Source: Streptomyces africanus (lineage in GTDB: Bacteria; Actinomycetota; Actinomycetes; Streptomycetales; Streptomycetaceae). From it: 33,184 nt of DNA. The translations under genes and the position numbers were made by a program. This document shows, piece after piece, positions 1 to 8,051 of this stretch (position 1 is the first letter of the stretch; the number at the start of each line of letters is the position of its first letter). The DNA lies in assembly GCF_002150735.1 (NCBI RefSeq), contig NZ_MUKA01000074.1:1-33184 (forward strand), written 5' to 3'. Under the pieces are notes generated by a model. It was not told the DNA's origin. It made no database searches and was given only the letters and a program-made list of their open reading frames with translations.

Positions 1-410
1 AGCCGGTCGCCGTCGACCTGGTGGGCCGGCACGTAGCGGAACTCCACCGAGCGGCCGTCCAGCAGTTCGTCGATGCGCACGACGAGGTCCTGGTTGGCGA
101 CCGGCTTTCCGCCGGACGTCTTCCAGCCGTTGCGCTTCCAGCCGGGCAGCCAGGTGGTGACGGCCTTCATGGCGTACTGCGAGTCCATCCGGATCTCGAG
201 CGGCACGTCCGGGTCGGTCGCCGTCAGCAGGCGCTCCAGCGCGGTGAGTTCCGCGACGTTGTTGGTGGCCCTGCCGAGCGGCCCGGCCTCCCAGCGCACC
301 GGGCTCTCGGAAGCGTCGGCGACGACCCAGGCCCAGCCCGCGGGCCCGGGATTTCCCTTCGAAGCCCCGTCGCACGCGGCCACAACACGTTCACGCATGG
401 GCTCGATCAT
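1..410 (-). CDS. rnhA: Ribonuclease HI, C-terminus cut by window edge
   Basis: Endonuclease that degrades the RNA strand of RNA-DNA hybrids in the cytoplasm. The translation from the ATG at 410 shows the RNase H fold: an early CDGASKGNPGPAGWAW strand with the first catalytic Asp, NNVAELTALERLL with the catalytic Glu, and MDSQYAMKAVTTWLPGW with the next catalytic Asp. VEFRYVPAHQ follows, the handle and His-loop region. The reading runs off the left edge just after this loop, so the final catalytic Asp and the stop are not visible. An internal ATG at 398 (reading MRERVVAACDG) is a possible alternative start. The family is clear; whether an extra domain follows cannot be seen. Confidence 0.9.
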   Translation of the reverse strand, partial: MIEPMRERVVAACDGASKGNPGPAGWAWVVADASESPVRWEAGPLGRATNNVAELTALERLLTATDPDVPLEIRMDSQYAMKAVTTWLPGWKRNGWKTSGGKPVANQDLVVRIDELLDGRSVEFRYVPAHQVDGDR

Positions 411-443
411 GCCATGGCCGCCTGGACGGTCCGGCCGGAGGTC

Positions 444-1241
444 TCAGCTCACGTCGGTCGTCTTCGGCATGTCGCCCTCGGTCCTGGTGAGGTCGATGAC
501 GGAGAAGTTGGCGCCCTGCGGGTCGCTGAGGGCCGCGAACCGGCCGAAGGGGGTGTCCATGGGACCGAACCGCAGGACGCCGCCGAGCTTGGTGGCCTTC
601 GCGACGGTGTCGTCGCAGTCCTCGACGGCGAAGTAGACGTTGATGTACGGCGGCATCTCGGGCGGGAAGTCGTCCGTCATCGTCATCCGGCCCAGCACGC
701 TGCGGTCGCCGAGGTCGTAGATCCGGAAGTCCATCGCCTCGTCCGCCATCTCCTTCTGCCGGTAGGAGAAGACGGCGGGGAAGAACGCGTCGGACTTCTC
801 GGGCTCGCGGGTGAAGACCTCCGCCCAGGTGTAGGCGCCCGGTTCGGCCGTCGTGTCGAAGCCCTCGTGGGTGCCCGCCTGCCAGACGCCGAAGACGACG
901 CCGCCGGGGTCACGGGCCAGGCACATCGTGCCGAAGTCGCCGACCTGCATCGGCTCCATCAGCACCTCGCCGCCGTTGTCACGGATCCGCGCGGCGGTGG
1001 CGGCGGCGTCCCGGGCCGCGAAGTACAGGCACCACTGCGACTGGCCCTCCTGGCCGGGCATGGGCGGGACGACGGCGGCGACCGCCTTGCCGTTGACAGA
1101 GGCCTGTGTGTAGTTGCCGAACTCCGCCGACGCCTCGGCGAAGGTCCAGCCGAGGACGTCTCCGTAGAAGCTCTTGGCTCCTTCGAGGTCGCTGAACATC
1201 GCGTCGGCCCAGCACGGGGTTCCTTCAGATTGCACGGCCAT
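444..1241 (-). CDS. Two-domain VOC (glyoxalase/bleomycin resistance-like) protein
   Basis: A 265-residue protein made of two tandem vicinal-oxygen-chelate modules, about residues 5-120 and 130-255. The first begins GTPCWADAMFSDLEGAKSFYGDVLGWTF and ends with RDPGGVVFGVWQ; the second begins YTWAEVFTREPEKSDAFFPAVFSY and ends with DPQGANFSVIDL. Such proteins fold as paired beta-alpha-beta-beta-beta units that bind a metal or small ligand. Members include 27-kDa antigen-like and hydroxylase-like proteins, but the substrate cannot be read from sequence. The ATG at 1241 was chosen because GGAAGGG lies about 8 nt upstream; an in-frame upstream extension is not needed. It is convergent with nothing nearby and probably monocistronic. 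Confidence 0.85.
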   Translation of the reverse strand: MAVQSEGTPCWADAMFSDLEGAKSFYGDVLGWTFAEASAEFGNYTQASVNGKAVAAVVPPMPGQEGQSQWCLYFAARDAAATAARIRDNGGEVLMEPMQVGDFGTMCLARDPGGVVFGVWQAGTHEGFDTTAEPGAYTWAEVFTREPEKSDAFFPAVFSYRQKEMADEAMDFRIYDLGDRSVLGRMTMTDDFPPEMPPYINVYFAVEDCDDTVAKATKLGGVLRFGPMDTPFGRFAALSDPQGANFSVIDLTRTEGDMPKTTDVS

Positions 1242-1372
1242 GACTGCGGCCCTTCCGAATGGGTGGTTGGTCCGTTTTCTCACGCTAATCACCCGCGCAC
1301 CGACCCGCGCGCCGAGCGGGCGGTTCCGGCGCAGACTGGCCTGGGGCCTTCGTGAGGACGGGGAGCGGCGGC

Positions 1373-2395
1373 ATGGTGGACGGGACGATGCGCGCGTGGT
1401 CGGTGGTACGGCCGGGGCCGGTCGAGGACGGGGCTCTGCGGCTGGTCGAGAAGCCGGTGCCGGTGCCCGCGGACGACGAGCTGCTGGTGCGGGTGCGCGC
1501 CTGCGGTGTGTGCCGCACGGACCTGCACGTCGTGGAGGGAGACCTGCCCGTGCGCCGGGTGGGCGTCACGCCCGGTCACGAGGTCGTCGGGGTGGTGGCC
1601 GGGGCGGGCGCGGCGGTGCGCGGCTTCGCGCCGGGCGACCGGGTCGGTGTGGCCTGGCTGCGCCGCACCGACGGCAGTTGCGCGTACTGCGCGCGCGGCG
1701 CGGAGAACCTGTGTCCCCGCTCCGCGTACACGGGCTGGCACGCCGACGGCGGCTACGCCGAGTACACGACGGTGCCGGCGGCGTTCGCCTACCGGCTGCC
1801 GGACGGCGTGCCGGACGTGTCCCTGGCGCCCCTCCTGTGCGCGGGCATCATCGGCCACCGGGCGCTGCGGCGGGCGGCGCTGCCGCCCGGGGGACGGCTC
1901 GGGCTGTACGGCTTCGGTGGCAGCGCCCATCTGTGCGCGCAGGTGGCGCTCGCCGAGGGCGCCACCGTGCACGTCATGACGCGCGGTGCTGCCGCCCGGC
2001 GGCTGGCGCTGGAGCTGGGCGCGGCCTCAGCGCAGGACGCGTACGCCGGGCCGCCGGAGCCACTGGACAGCGCGATCCTGTTCGCTCCCGCCGGCGAGCT
2101 GGTCCCGGTCGCCCTGCGCGCCCTGGACCGCGGCGGCGTCCTGGCCGTCGCCGGCATCCACCTCACCGACACGCCTCCCCTGCACTACGAGACCGAGCTC
2201 TTCCACGAGAAGCAGTTGCGCAGCGTCGCCTCCAACACGCGCGAGGACGGCCGCGAGTTCCTGAGCCTCGCGGCGCGGTACGGCGTGCGCGCGACCACGC
2301 ATCGGTATCCGCTGTCGCGGGCCGTGGCGGCGCTCGCGGATCTCAAGGCCGGGCGGTTCGACGGGGCGGCGGTGCTGGTGAACGACGTGACGTGA
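1373..2395 (+). CDS. Zinc-dependent alcohol dehydrogenase (MDR family)
   Basis: A 340-residue medium-chain dehydrogenase/reductase predicted to oxidise an alcohol or reduce an aldehyde with NAD(P). Catalytic-zinc residues are visible in [16 protein letters not shown] and TPGHEVVG. The structural-zinc lobe reads [16 protein letters not shown], followed by the [12 protein letters not shown] segment typical of the Mycobacterium AdhA-like branch. In that lobe the first of the usual four cysteines is Asp. The nucleotide-binding region is around [19 protein letters not shown]. The ATG at 1373 has GGGAG 7 nt upstream; 1388 (MRAWSVV) and a GTG at 1352 are alternatives. Substrate unknown. It is followed at 74 nt by the SGNH lipoprotein gene on the same strand. 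Confidence 0.85.
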   Translation: MVDGTMRAWSVVRPGPVEDGALRLVEKPVPVPADDELLVRVRACGVCRTDLHVVEGDLPVRRVGVTPGHEVVGVVAGAGAAVRGFAPGDRVGVAWLRRTDGSCAYCARGAENLCPRSAYTGWHADGGYAEYTTVPAAFAYRLPDGVPDVSLAPLLCAGIIGHRALRRAALPPGGRLGLYGFGGSAHLCAQVALAEGATVHVMTRGAAARRLALELGAASAQDAYAGPPEPLDSAILFAPAGELVPVALRALDRGGVLAVAGIHLTDTPPLHYETELFHEKQLRSVASNTREDGREFLSLAARYGVRATTHRYPLSRAVAALADLKAGRFDGAAVLVNDVT

Positions 2396-2468
2396 AGTGT
2401 CTTCCCCTCGGGGTCCGGCTGTGCTTGCCTGGTGAGCCGTTTCACCGGCCCGGGGCGGGAGTTGCCGT

Positions 2469-3371
2469 ATGCGCAGACCGTGGATCGTGGGGGTGCTGGT
2501 GGCGGGATTACTGCTCGGCGCGTGCGGCGATCCGTCGTCCGGGCCCGGGACTCCCCCGCCCTCCGCTCCGGAGGTGTCCGCGACCACGCATCAGCGGGCC
2601 CACGCCTCCCCCAGCTCCCGGGGCCCCGTGAAGGCGCCCACCGTGCTGTACCTCGGCGACTCGCTCGCCATGGAGAACCAGAAGGTCCTCGGCCGGGAGC
2701 TACGCCAGGACCTGCGCGCGACGTACACGAGCGCCCCCTACTCGGGCACCACCCTGTGCGACTACCTGGAGGGGACGGCCGAGCGGTCTCTCGTCCCGGC
2801 CCGGGACAAGGCGGCGGCGCTGGTGCGGTCGCTGCGTCCGGACTTCGTGGTGCTGCAGTTCTGGGGCAACGCCTGGGACTTCACCTGGTGCATGGACGGA
2901 ATCACGTACGACGGCGCGCGGGAGCGGTACTTCAAGCGGTACGAGGCCGACGCGCGCAGGCTCGTCGAGCAGATCGCGACGGCCGGCGGCTCCCACCGGC
3001 CGCGGATCGTGTGGGTGCTCCAGGGCCCGGACCCGATCACGCCCGACCGGGTGCGCCGGGTGAACGGACTGTACGAGCGGCTGGCCGCCACGACGGGCGG
3101 CGTCGTCGCCGACGCCGGGAGAGCGGTCAGTCCGGGCTCGGACCGCTACGCCTGGACGCAGTACCTGCCGTGCACCGCCTACGAGCGGGCCCATCCCGAC
3201 TACTGCACTCAGCCGTCCCGCGACCGGACGGCCCTGCACCGGGACGACGACTACCTGCACTTCTGCCTCGCGCCCACCACGTCCACGCCGAAACCCTGCC
3301 CGGTCCGCTCCCCCGGCATCCTGCGCATCGCCCGGGAGATCACGAAAACCATTCGACAGTCGGCGAGTTGA
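2469..3371 (+). CDS. SGNH/GDSL-family hydrolase lipoprotein
   Basis: A 300-residue exported lipoprotein. Residues 1-18 form a short signal peptide ending in the lipobox LGAC, with Cys19 as the acylated residue. A Ser/Pro-rich linker to about residue 55 follows. Block I is VLYLGDSLAME, where the Ser is the predicted nucleophile. Block III is QFWGNAWDF, and near the C-terminus DDDYLHFC supplies the Asp-x-x-His pair. This is the SGNH esterase/acyltransferase-accessory architecture, acting outside the membrane; the substrate, perhaps an acylated polysaccharide, is unknown. The ATG has GGGAG about 7 nt upstream. The extra cysteines (around CDYLEG, TWCMDG, PCTAYERAHPDYC, HFC) may form disulfides. 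Confidence 0.85.
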   Translation: MRRPWIVGVLVAGLLLGACGDPSSGPGTPPPSAPEVSATTHQRAHASPSSRGPVKAPTVLYLGDSLAMENQKVLGRELRQDLRATYTSAPYSGTTLCDYLEGTAERSLVPARDKAAALVRSLRPDFVVLQFWGNAWDFTWCMDGITYDGARERYFKRYEADARRLVEQIATAGGSHRPRIVWVLQGPDPITPDRVRRVNGLYERLAATTGGVVADAGRAVSPGSDRYAWTQYLPCTAYERAHPDYCTQPSRDRTALHRDDDYLHFCLAPTTSTPKPCPVRSPGILRIAREITKTIRQSAS

Positions 3372-3387
3372 CCGCTCGAATGACGCC

Positions 3388-4278
3388 ATGTGTGCGGTGC
3401 GAATGCATGAGGACGAAGTGGACATCGACGTCTCGCTCGTCGGCCGGCTGATCGCGGGACGGTTCCCGCGGTGGGCAGGGCTGCCCCTGCGGCGCCTGGA
3501 GTCCTCCGGGACGGAGAACGCCATGTTCCGCCTCGGTACGGACAAGGTCGTACGGCTCCCCCGGCACCCCCGCGCCGTCGAGGCCATCACACACGAACTG
3601 CGCTGGCTGCCCCGGCTGGCACCGGAGCTGCCCGCCGCCGCGCCCGAGCCTCTCGGGCGGGGTGAGCCGGGCGACGGCTTCCCGTGGCCCTGGGCGGTGT
3701 ACGGCTGGCTGGACGGCCGCAATCCGGTGCCCGGCGCGCTGGAGCAACCCGGACTGCTCGCCGAGGACCTGGCGACGTACGTCACCGCCCTGCGCCGGAT
3801 CGACGCGGCCAAGGGCCCGGTCGGCTCCCGGGGTGTGCCCCTGGCGACGCAGGACCGGTTCGTGCGTGAGGCGCTCGCGCAGCTGGCGGGGCGGATCGAC
3901 ACCGCGGCCGTGACGGACCTGTGGGAACAGGCCCTGCGCACCCCGGAGCACGCCAGGCCGCCGGTCTGGGCGCACGGCGATCTGATGGCCGGGAACCTGC
4001 TGGTCAGCGGCGGACGCCTGACCGCCGTGATCGACTACGGCACGGTGGGGGTGGGCGATCCCGCCGTCGACCTCATCAGCGCCTGGTGTCTGCTGCCCGC
4101 CGAGGCGCGCGGCGTCTTCCGCGAGGCGGTGGGCGCGGACGAGGCCGAGTGGGCACGAGGCCGGGGCTGGGCCCTGCGGATCGCGGTCCTCGCACTGCCG
4201 TACTACTGGGAGACCAACCCGCCGGTCGCGGAGAACTCGCGGCATGTGATCGCCGAGATCCTGGCCGAGTCCCGGTAG
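3388..4278 (+). CDS. Aminoglycoside phosphotransferase (APH)-fold kinase
   Basis: A small-molecule kinase of the APH/choline-kinase fold, 296 residues from 3388. The N-terminal lobe contains SSGTENAMFRLGTDKVVRLPR, which includes the ATP-contacting loop and lysine. The C-lobe has the Brenner motif HGDLMAGNLLV (catalytic Asp, metal-binding Asn) and IDYGTVGVGDPAVDL, equivalent to the DFG aspartate. Substrate is unknown; relatives are often annotated as aminoglycoside resistance without proof, and macrolide or other small hydroxyl compounds are possible. The first ATG lies 6 nt after TCGAAT, which would suit a leaderless transcript. The ATG at 3403 (MHEDEVDIDVSL) matches the usual family N-terminus equally well. 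The gene follows the SGNH gene by 16 nt and may be co-transcribed with it. Confidence 0.85.
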   Translation: MCAVRMHEDEVDIDVSLVGRLIAGRFPRWAGLPLRRLESSGTENAMFRLGTDKVVRLPRHPRAVEAITHELRWLPRLAPELPAAAPEPLGRGEPGDGFPWPWAVYGWLDGRNPVPGALEQPGLLAEDLATYVTALRRIDAAKGPVGSRGVPLATQDRFVREALAQLAGRIDTAAVTDLWEQALRTPEHARPPVWAHGDLMAGNLLVSGGRLTAVIDYGTVGVGDPAVDLISAWCLLPAEARGVFREAVGADEAEWARGRGWALRIAVLALPYYWETNPPVAENSRHVIAEILAESR

Positions 4279-4291
4279 GGGCAGGGGTTCC

Positions 4292-4308
4292 CGCCCCCGT
4301 CCGGGGCG
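4292..4308. terminator. Weak hairpin between convergent genes
   Basis: CGCCCC and GGGGCG are separated by 5 nt, in the 32-nt gap between the kinase gene and the convergent VOC gene. It is too short to be certain and has no U-tract; it may be a bidirectional terminator. Confidence 0.3.
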
Positions 4309-4310
4309 CG

Positions 4311-4793
4311 TCACTCGCCGGCGTACGCCCTGTCCAGGGCGGCGATGTCGAACTTGCTCATCGCCATGAACGCCTGGGTCACCCGGGCCGCCTTCGCCGG
4401 GTCCGGGTCGGTGATCATGGCGTCGAGCCGGTCGGGGACGACCTGCCAGGACACGCCGAACCGGTCCTTGAGCCAGCCGCAGGGGCCGGGCTCGCCGCCG
4501 TTCTCGGTGAGCTTGGTCCAGTAGTAGTCGATCTCCTCCTGGTTCTCGCAGAAGATCATGAAGGAGACCGCCTCGGTGAACTTGAACATGGGGCCGCCGT
4601 TGAGTCCGAGGAACCTGTGGCCGTTGGCCGTGAACTCGACCGTCATCACGCTGCCGGCGGGCTGGGGCGCTCCCTCGGGGTAGCGGGCGGTCTTTCCGAC
4701 GCTGGAGTTCTTGAAGACCGACACGTAGAAGTGGGCGGCCTCCTCGGCCTGGCCGTCGAACCAGAGACACGTGGTGAAACCGTCGGATGCCAT
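4311..4793 (-). CDS. VOC protein of the PhnB / 3-demethylubiquinone methyltransferase-like type
   Basis: A 160-residue single-module VOC protein. It begins TTCLWFDGQAEEAAHFYVSVFKNS, continues with MTVEFTANGHRFLGLNGG and MFKFTEAVSFMIFCENQEEIDYYW, and ends with FGVSWQVVPDRL. This is the PhnB-like arrangement (PF06983-type in my memory), often misnamed 3-demethylubiquinone-9 3-methyltransferase although it lacks a methyltransferase fold. The biochemical role is unknown. The start at 4793 is firm: AGGAGG lies 6 nt upstream. It is divergent from clpP3 across about 318 nt and convergent with the kinase gene. Confidence 0.88.
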   Translation of the reverse strand: MASDGFTTCLWFDGQAEEAAHFYVSVFKNSSVGKTARYPEGAPQPAGSVMTVEFTANGHRFLGLNGGPMFKFTEAVSFMIFCENQEEIDYYWTKLTENGGEPGPCGWLKDRFGVSWQVVPDRLDAMITDPDPAKAARVTQAFMAMSKFDIAALDRAYAGE

Positions 4794-4987
4794 GAGTACC
4801 TCCTGGAGCGTGGAGCGCTGTCATCTGTGTCGACCGGTCCACGCCGGGAAACTCATCGGCCGGGCGGGCGGTATTTTCTCCGGCCGACGAGCTGCCCGGC
4901 ACGGGACGGGCGTACGGCGTGGTGATGTGCGGGCGTCCTTCCGGGAGTTGCGCGAGAAGGGCTGAGCCCGGCGGTACGGGCGCGGGC

Positions 4988-5095
4988 TCTGCCGGGAGCG
5001 GATCTGCCGAGGGCAGAGAAAAGGTCCGCGGGCATCGTCCGAGGTCAAGAGTGGAGTCGACGGCACGTCCGCGGCATGTCCGCGGCCCTTCTGCC
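4988..5095. promoter_or_regulatory. Putative PopR operator: palindrome plus two half-sites upstream of clpP3
   Basis: The 318-nt gap 4794-5111 holds the clpP3 control region. At 5003-5017 lies a perfect palindrome TCTGCC-GAG-GGCAGA. This fits the sequence TTCTGCC-N3-GGCAGAA that I remember as the S. lividans PopR site upstream of clpP3clpP4. A half-site TCTGCC lies 15 nt upstream (4988-4993), and a full half-site TTCTGCC lies at 5089-5095, just before the ribosome-binding site. The popR-like gene is in the same locus. The -35 and -10 elements could not be assigned with confidence. Confidence 0.7.
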
Positions 5096-5111
5096 ACGAC
5101 GAGGAGAACCG

Positions 5112-5753
5112 ATGACTCCACTCACGACACTCGCCCCGCGGGCGGAGGAGGGCGACACCCCTCCGACCCGGTTCGACGACCATCTGGCCGCCCAGCTGCT
5201 CGCGCAGCGCATCGTGCTGCTGGGCACGCAGGTGGACGAGGTCTCCGCGAACCGGGTCTGCGCCCAGCTGCTGATCCTGTCCGCGGAGGACCCGCGCACC
5301 GACATCAGCCTGTACATCAACAGCCCCGGTGGTGCCGTGCACGCGGGGCTCGCCATCTACGACACGATGCGGCTCATCCCGAACGACGTCTCCACGCTGG
5401 CGATGGGCTTCGCCGCCAGCATGGGCCAGTTCCTGCTCAGCGTCGGCGCCCCGGGCAAGCGCTACGCCCTGCCGAACGCGCGGATCATGATGCACCAGCC
5501 GTCGGCGGGTATCGGCGGCACCACCGCCGACATCGAGATCCAGGCGGAGAACCTGGAGTTCACCAAGCGGACCATCGAGCGGATCACCGCCGAGCACACC
5601 GGCCAGAGCCCGGAGACGATCTCCCGGGACGGTGACCGGGACCGCTGGTTCACGGCCGAGGAGGCCAGGGAGTACGGCATGGTGGACCGGGTCGTGGAAT
5701 CCCTCGAGGACGTCCGCCCCGCGACGACGCGACGCAGGATGGGGCTGCAGTGA
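5112..5753 (+). CDS. clpP3: ATP-dependent Clp protease proteolytic subunit ClpP3
   Basis: Serine peptidase subunit that forms a barrel working with a Clp ATPase. The 213-residue translation has the complete catalytic triad: Ser in [11 protein letters not shown], His in [11 protein letters not shown], and Asp in the [13 protein letters not shown] region. [19 protein letters not shown] supplies the oxyanion Gly loop. The ATG at 5112 was chosen for GAGGAG 7 nt upstream; an upstream in-frame ATG at 5076 lacks this. Its stop overlaps the clpP4 start (TGATG), so the two are translationally coupled. In Streptomyces this second pair is a back-up of ClpP1P2, induced by PopR when ClpP1P2 fails (family knowledge). 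The upstream palindrome and the popR gene support that assignment. Confidence 0.93.
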   Translation: MTPLTTLAPRAEEGDTPPTRFDDHLAAQLLAQRIVLLGTQVDEVSANRVCAQLLILSAEDPRTDISLYINSPGGAVHAGLAIYDTMRLIPNDVSTLAMGFAASMGQFLLSVGAPGKRYALPNARIMMHQPSAGIGGTTADIEIQAENLEFTKRTIERITAEHTGQSPETISRDGDRDRWFTAEEAREYGMVDRVVESLEDVRPATTRRRMGLQ

Positions 5754-6355
5754 TGGGGAGCTACACGATTCCGAACGTCATCGAGCGCACCCCGCAGGGC
5801 GAGCGGTCCTTCGACGTCTTCAGCCGGCTGCTCAACGAGCGGATCATCTTCCTGGGCACCGAGATCGACGACGGCGTCGCCAACGTCGTCATCGCGCAGC
5901 TCCTCCATCTGGAGTCGTCGGCGCCGGAGAGCGAGATCTCGGTCTACATCAACTCCCCCGGCGGCTCGTTCACCTCCCTGATGGCCATCTACGACACGAT
6001 GTCCTACGTACGGACGCCGATCTCGACGTGCTGCGTCGGACAGGCGGCCTCCACCGCGGCCGTGCTGCTGGCCGGCGGGGACCCCGGGCGGCGGTTCGTG
6101 CTGGAGCACGCGCGCGTGCTGCTCGGCCAGCCGGCCGCCGGCGGGCAGCGCGGCATGGTCTCCGACCTGGCACTGCAGGCCAAGGAGATGGTGCGGATCC
6201 GCTCCCAGGTGGAGGAGGTGCTGTCCCGGCACACCCACCACGACGTGGCGACCCTGCGGGCCGACATGGACCGCGACAAGGTGTTCACCGCGCAGGAGGC
6301 CGTGAGTTACGGCCTGGCCGACGAGGTGCTCAGCCGGCGTCTCGTGCGGGTCTGA
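5753..6355 (+). CDS. clpP4: ClpP4 subunit with the catalytic His replaced by Gly
   Basis: A 200-residue ClpP paralogue, second gene of the clpP3-clpP4 operon. Its ATG at 5753 overlaps the clpP3 stop; a GTG at 5750 is also possible. [19 protein letters not shown] and the nucleophile segment [16 protein letters not shown] are intact, as is [13 protein letters not shown] with the Asp. Where ClpP3 reads [11 protein letters not shown], this protein reads [12 protein letters not shown], so the triad His is Gly and the subunit should be catalytically weak or inactive. It probably acts as a structural or regulatory partner in a mixed ClpP3-ClpP4 barrel. The operon ends 21 nt before the convergent popR stop. 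Confidence 0.92.
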   Translation: MGSYTIPNVIERTPQGERSFDVFSRLLNERIIFLGTEIDDGVANVVIAQLLHLESSAPESEISVYINSPGGSFTSLMAIYDTMSYVRTPISTCCVGQAASTAAVLLAGGDPGRRFVLEHARVLLGQPAAGGQRGMVSDLALQAKEMVRIRSQVEEVLSRHTHHDVATLRADMDRDKVFTAQEAVSYGLADEVLSRRLVRV

Positions 6356-6376
6356 GACGCCGGCCGGTCCACGGGC

Positions 6377-6805
6377 TCAGGCGGCCATGCACAGTCCGTC
6401 GAGCGACGAGGTGGACGCTCCGCGGCGGCTGTCGCCCGTGTACCGCGAAGTCACGCGGGTCAGTTCGCCCTGCGCCCTGGACAGCAGGTCGCCCAGGCTC
6501 AGCCCGAGGGCGTGGGCGGCGGCCGCGAGGACCTCCGAGGAGGCCTCCTTGCGGCCGCGCTCCACCTCCGACAGATACGGCATGGAGATCCGGGCCGCGT
6601 CGGCGACGTCCTTCAACGTGCGCTCCTGCGCGAGACGTTCGCGCCGCAGCACGTCACCGACCAGGTCGCGCCACAGGGGCTCCTTCGCGGCGGGAGGCGG
6701 CGGCCCGTGGCGTGGCGGAGCGGTGGCCGGACGGGCGGCCTGGGGGCGCGCGCCGGACGGGCGCAGGGGGATGACGCGGGCTTCGTTCGGCACATGGTTG
6801 CTCAC
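6377..6805 (-). CDS. popR: PopR-like XRE-family activator of clpP3-clpP4
   Basis: A 142-residue DNA-binding protein of the ClgR/PopR type. Residues 1-45 are a Pro/Ala/Arg-rich tail. Residues about 48-110 form an XRE helix-turn-helix (VLRRERLAQERTLKDVADAARISMPYLSEVERGRKEAS). The C-terminus ends LCMAA; two terminal alanines are the known signal by which ClpP1P2 degrades PopR (family knowledge). The GTG at 6805 has a TAGGCT -10-like box 6 nt upstream, so the mRNA may be leaderless, although GGAG is also present. It is convergent with clpP4 and divergent from the sigma-factor gene. The adjacent clpP3 palindrome makes the PopR identity more likely than ClgR. Confidence 0.85.
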   Translation of the reverse strand: MSNHVPNEARVIPLRPSGARPQAARPATAPPRHGPPPPAAKEPLWRDLVGDVLRRERLAQERTLKDVADAARISMPYLSEVERGRKEASSEVLAAAAHALGLSLGDLLSRAQGELTRVTSRYTGDSRRGASTSSLDGLCMAA

Positions 6806-6987
6806 TTCTCCAGCCTAGGAGGCGTGGTCGCCAGGGGAAGGGCACGGCGTTCCGCTCTGGGTGGAATCGTCGAACGAGCCGTTCTCCGGGCGGTGTTGGG
6901 AGGCCGCGGCTCCGCCGCACGGTCCGTCCGCCACTGCCCCGCCGGCCCGTCGCCGGCCATGCCCGGTACGGGATCCGGAACGGCCGC

Positions 6988-7012
6988 GCATGTGTGGCAG
7001 GGAACCGGGTAC
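6988..7012 (+). promoter_or_regulatory. SigB-family promoter upstream of the sigma-factor gene
   Basis: GCAT at 6988-6991, a 15-nt spacer and GGGTAC at 7007-7012. This fits the GNNT-N14-16-GGGTAC/T consensus I remember for SigB/SigL/SigM promoters in Streptomyces. Transcription would begin near 7019, about 49 nt before the chosen start codon. It suggests auto-regulation or control by a sister sigma factor. Confidence 0.6.
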
Positions 7013-7067
7013 CCGCAACCCGGAGGGACCTAGGCAGATGTCCGCCGTGACGTTCAGGGGAGAGGTA

Positions 7068-7955
7068 ATGGAGGCCGCCGTGATCCGGTCGCAGGCACAG
7101 GTCGTCGAAGAGAACGCGGAGGCCGGCACGGGTGACGGAGCGCTGCCGGGAGTCGTGGACCCGCGGTCCGTGGCTCCACGGGACGCCCGGGAGCTGTCCC
7201 GTCAGTTCTTCCAGCGCCTGACGGAACTCGAAGAGGGCACGCACGAGTACCAGTACGCGCGCAACACGCTGATCGAGATGAACATGTCGCTCGTGCGGTT
7301 CGCGGCCGGCCGGTTCCGGGGCCGCGGCGACGACATGGAGGACATCGTCCAGACCGGGATGATCGGTCTGATCAAGGCCATCGACCGGTTCGAGCTGTCG
7401 CGCGAGGTCGAGTTCACCTCCTTCGCGCTGCCGTACATCGTCGGTGAGATCAAGCGGTTCTTCCGGGACACGACGTGGGCGGTGCACGTGCCGCGGCGGC
7501 TCCAGGAACTGCGGGTGGAGCTGGCCAAGGCCCGCGAGGAACTCGCCAGCCGGCTGGACCGCGAACCCACGGTCACCGAGCTCGCCACCCTGATGAACAT
7601 CTCCGAGAAGGAGGTCGTCGAGGGGCAGATCGCCGCCAACGGGTACAACTCGTCGTCGCTGGACGCCGCTCTCACCGGCGACGGCCCGGAGGGCGGCGAG
7701 GCGGTCCTGGCCGACTTCATCGGCGTGGAGGAGGACGGGCTGCGGCTCGTCGAGGACTTCCACTCGCTCGCCCCGCTGATGGCGGAGCTCAGCGAGCGGG
7801 ACCGGCAGATCCTCCACATGCGGTTCGTGGAGGAGGCCACACAGGCGGAGATCGGGGAGCGGCTGGGCTGCTCGCAGATGCACGTCTCCCGGCTGATCAA
7901 GCGGATCATCACGCGGCTGCGCGAGGGCATGCTGGGCGAGCTGGGCTGCGCCTGA
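7068..7955 (+). CDS. sigL: RNA polymerase sigma factor, SigB/SigF family (SigL-like)
   Basis: Alternative group-3 sigma factor that directs RNA polymerase to GGGTAC-type stress promoters. In 295 residues, region 2 spans about 70-145 (NMSLVRFAAGRF, DIVQTGMIGLIKAIDRFEL, FTSFALPYIVGEIKRFFRDTTWAVHVPRR). Region 3 spans about 146-195. Region 4 spans about 235-290 with the helix-turn-helix EEATQAEIGERLGCSQMHVSRLIKRI. The ATG at 7068 has GGGGAGAGG 5-8 nt upstream; an ATG at 7038 is a weaker alternative. SigL is proposed because the popR/clpP3P4 neighbourhood resembles S. coelicolor SCO7278, from memory; SigB, SigM or SigF paralogues cannot be excluded by reading alone. It is convergent with the putative anti-sigma kinase gene. 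Confidence 0.85.
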   Translation: MEAAVIRSQAQVVEENAEAGTGDGALPGVVDPRSVAPRDARELSRQFFQRLTELEEGTHEYQYARNTLIEMNMSLVRFAAGRFRGRGDDMEDIVQTGMIGLIKAIDRFELSREVEFTSFALPYIVGEIKRFFRDTTWAVHVPRRLQELRVELAKAREELASRLDREPTVTELATLMNISEKEVVEGQIAANGYNSSSLDAALTGDGPEGGEAVLADFIGVEEDGLRLVEDFHSLAPLMAELSERDRQILHMRFVEEATQAEIGERLGCSQMHVSRLIKRIITRLREGMLGELGCA

Positions 7956-7970
7956 CGCGGCCGGCGACCA

Positions 7971-8012
7971 GCGGGTGCCGTCCCCCACGCGCGGGAGTGG
8001 GACGGCACCCGC
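7971..8012. terminator. Strong bidirectional terminator hairpin
   Basis: A perfect 14-bp stem, GCGGGTGCCGTCCC at 7971-7984 and its complement at 7999-8012, with a 14-nt loop. It lies between the convergent sigma-factor and anti-sigma genes. There is no U-run, as is common in Streptomyces. Confidence 0.8.
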
Positions 8013-8051
8013 CTCTGTGCGGGCTCTGTGAGGGCGGCACTGGAGGACGGC

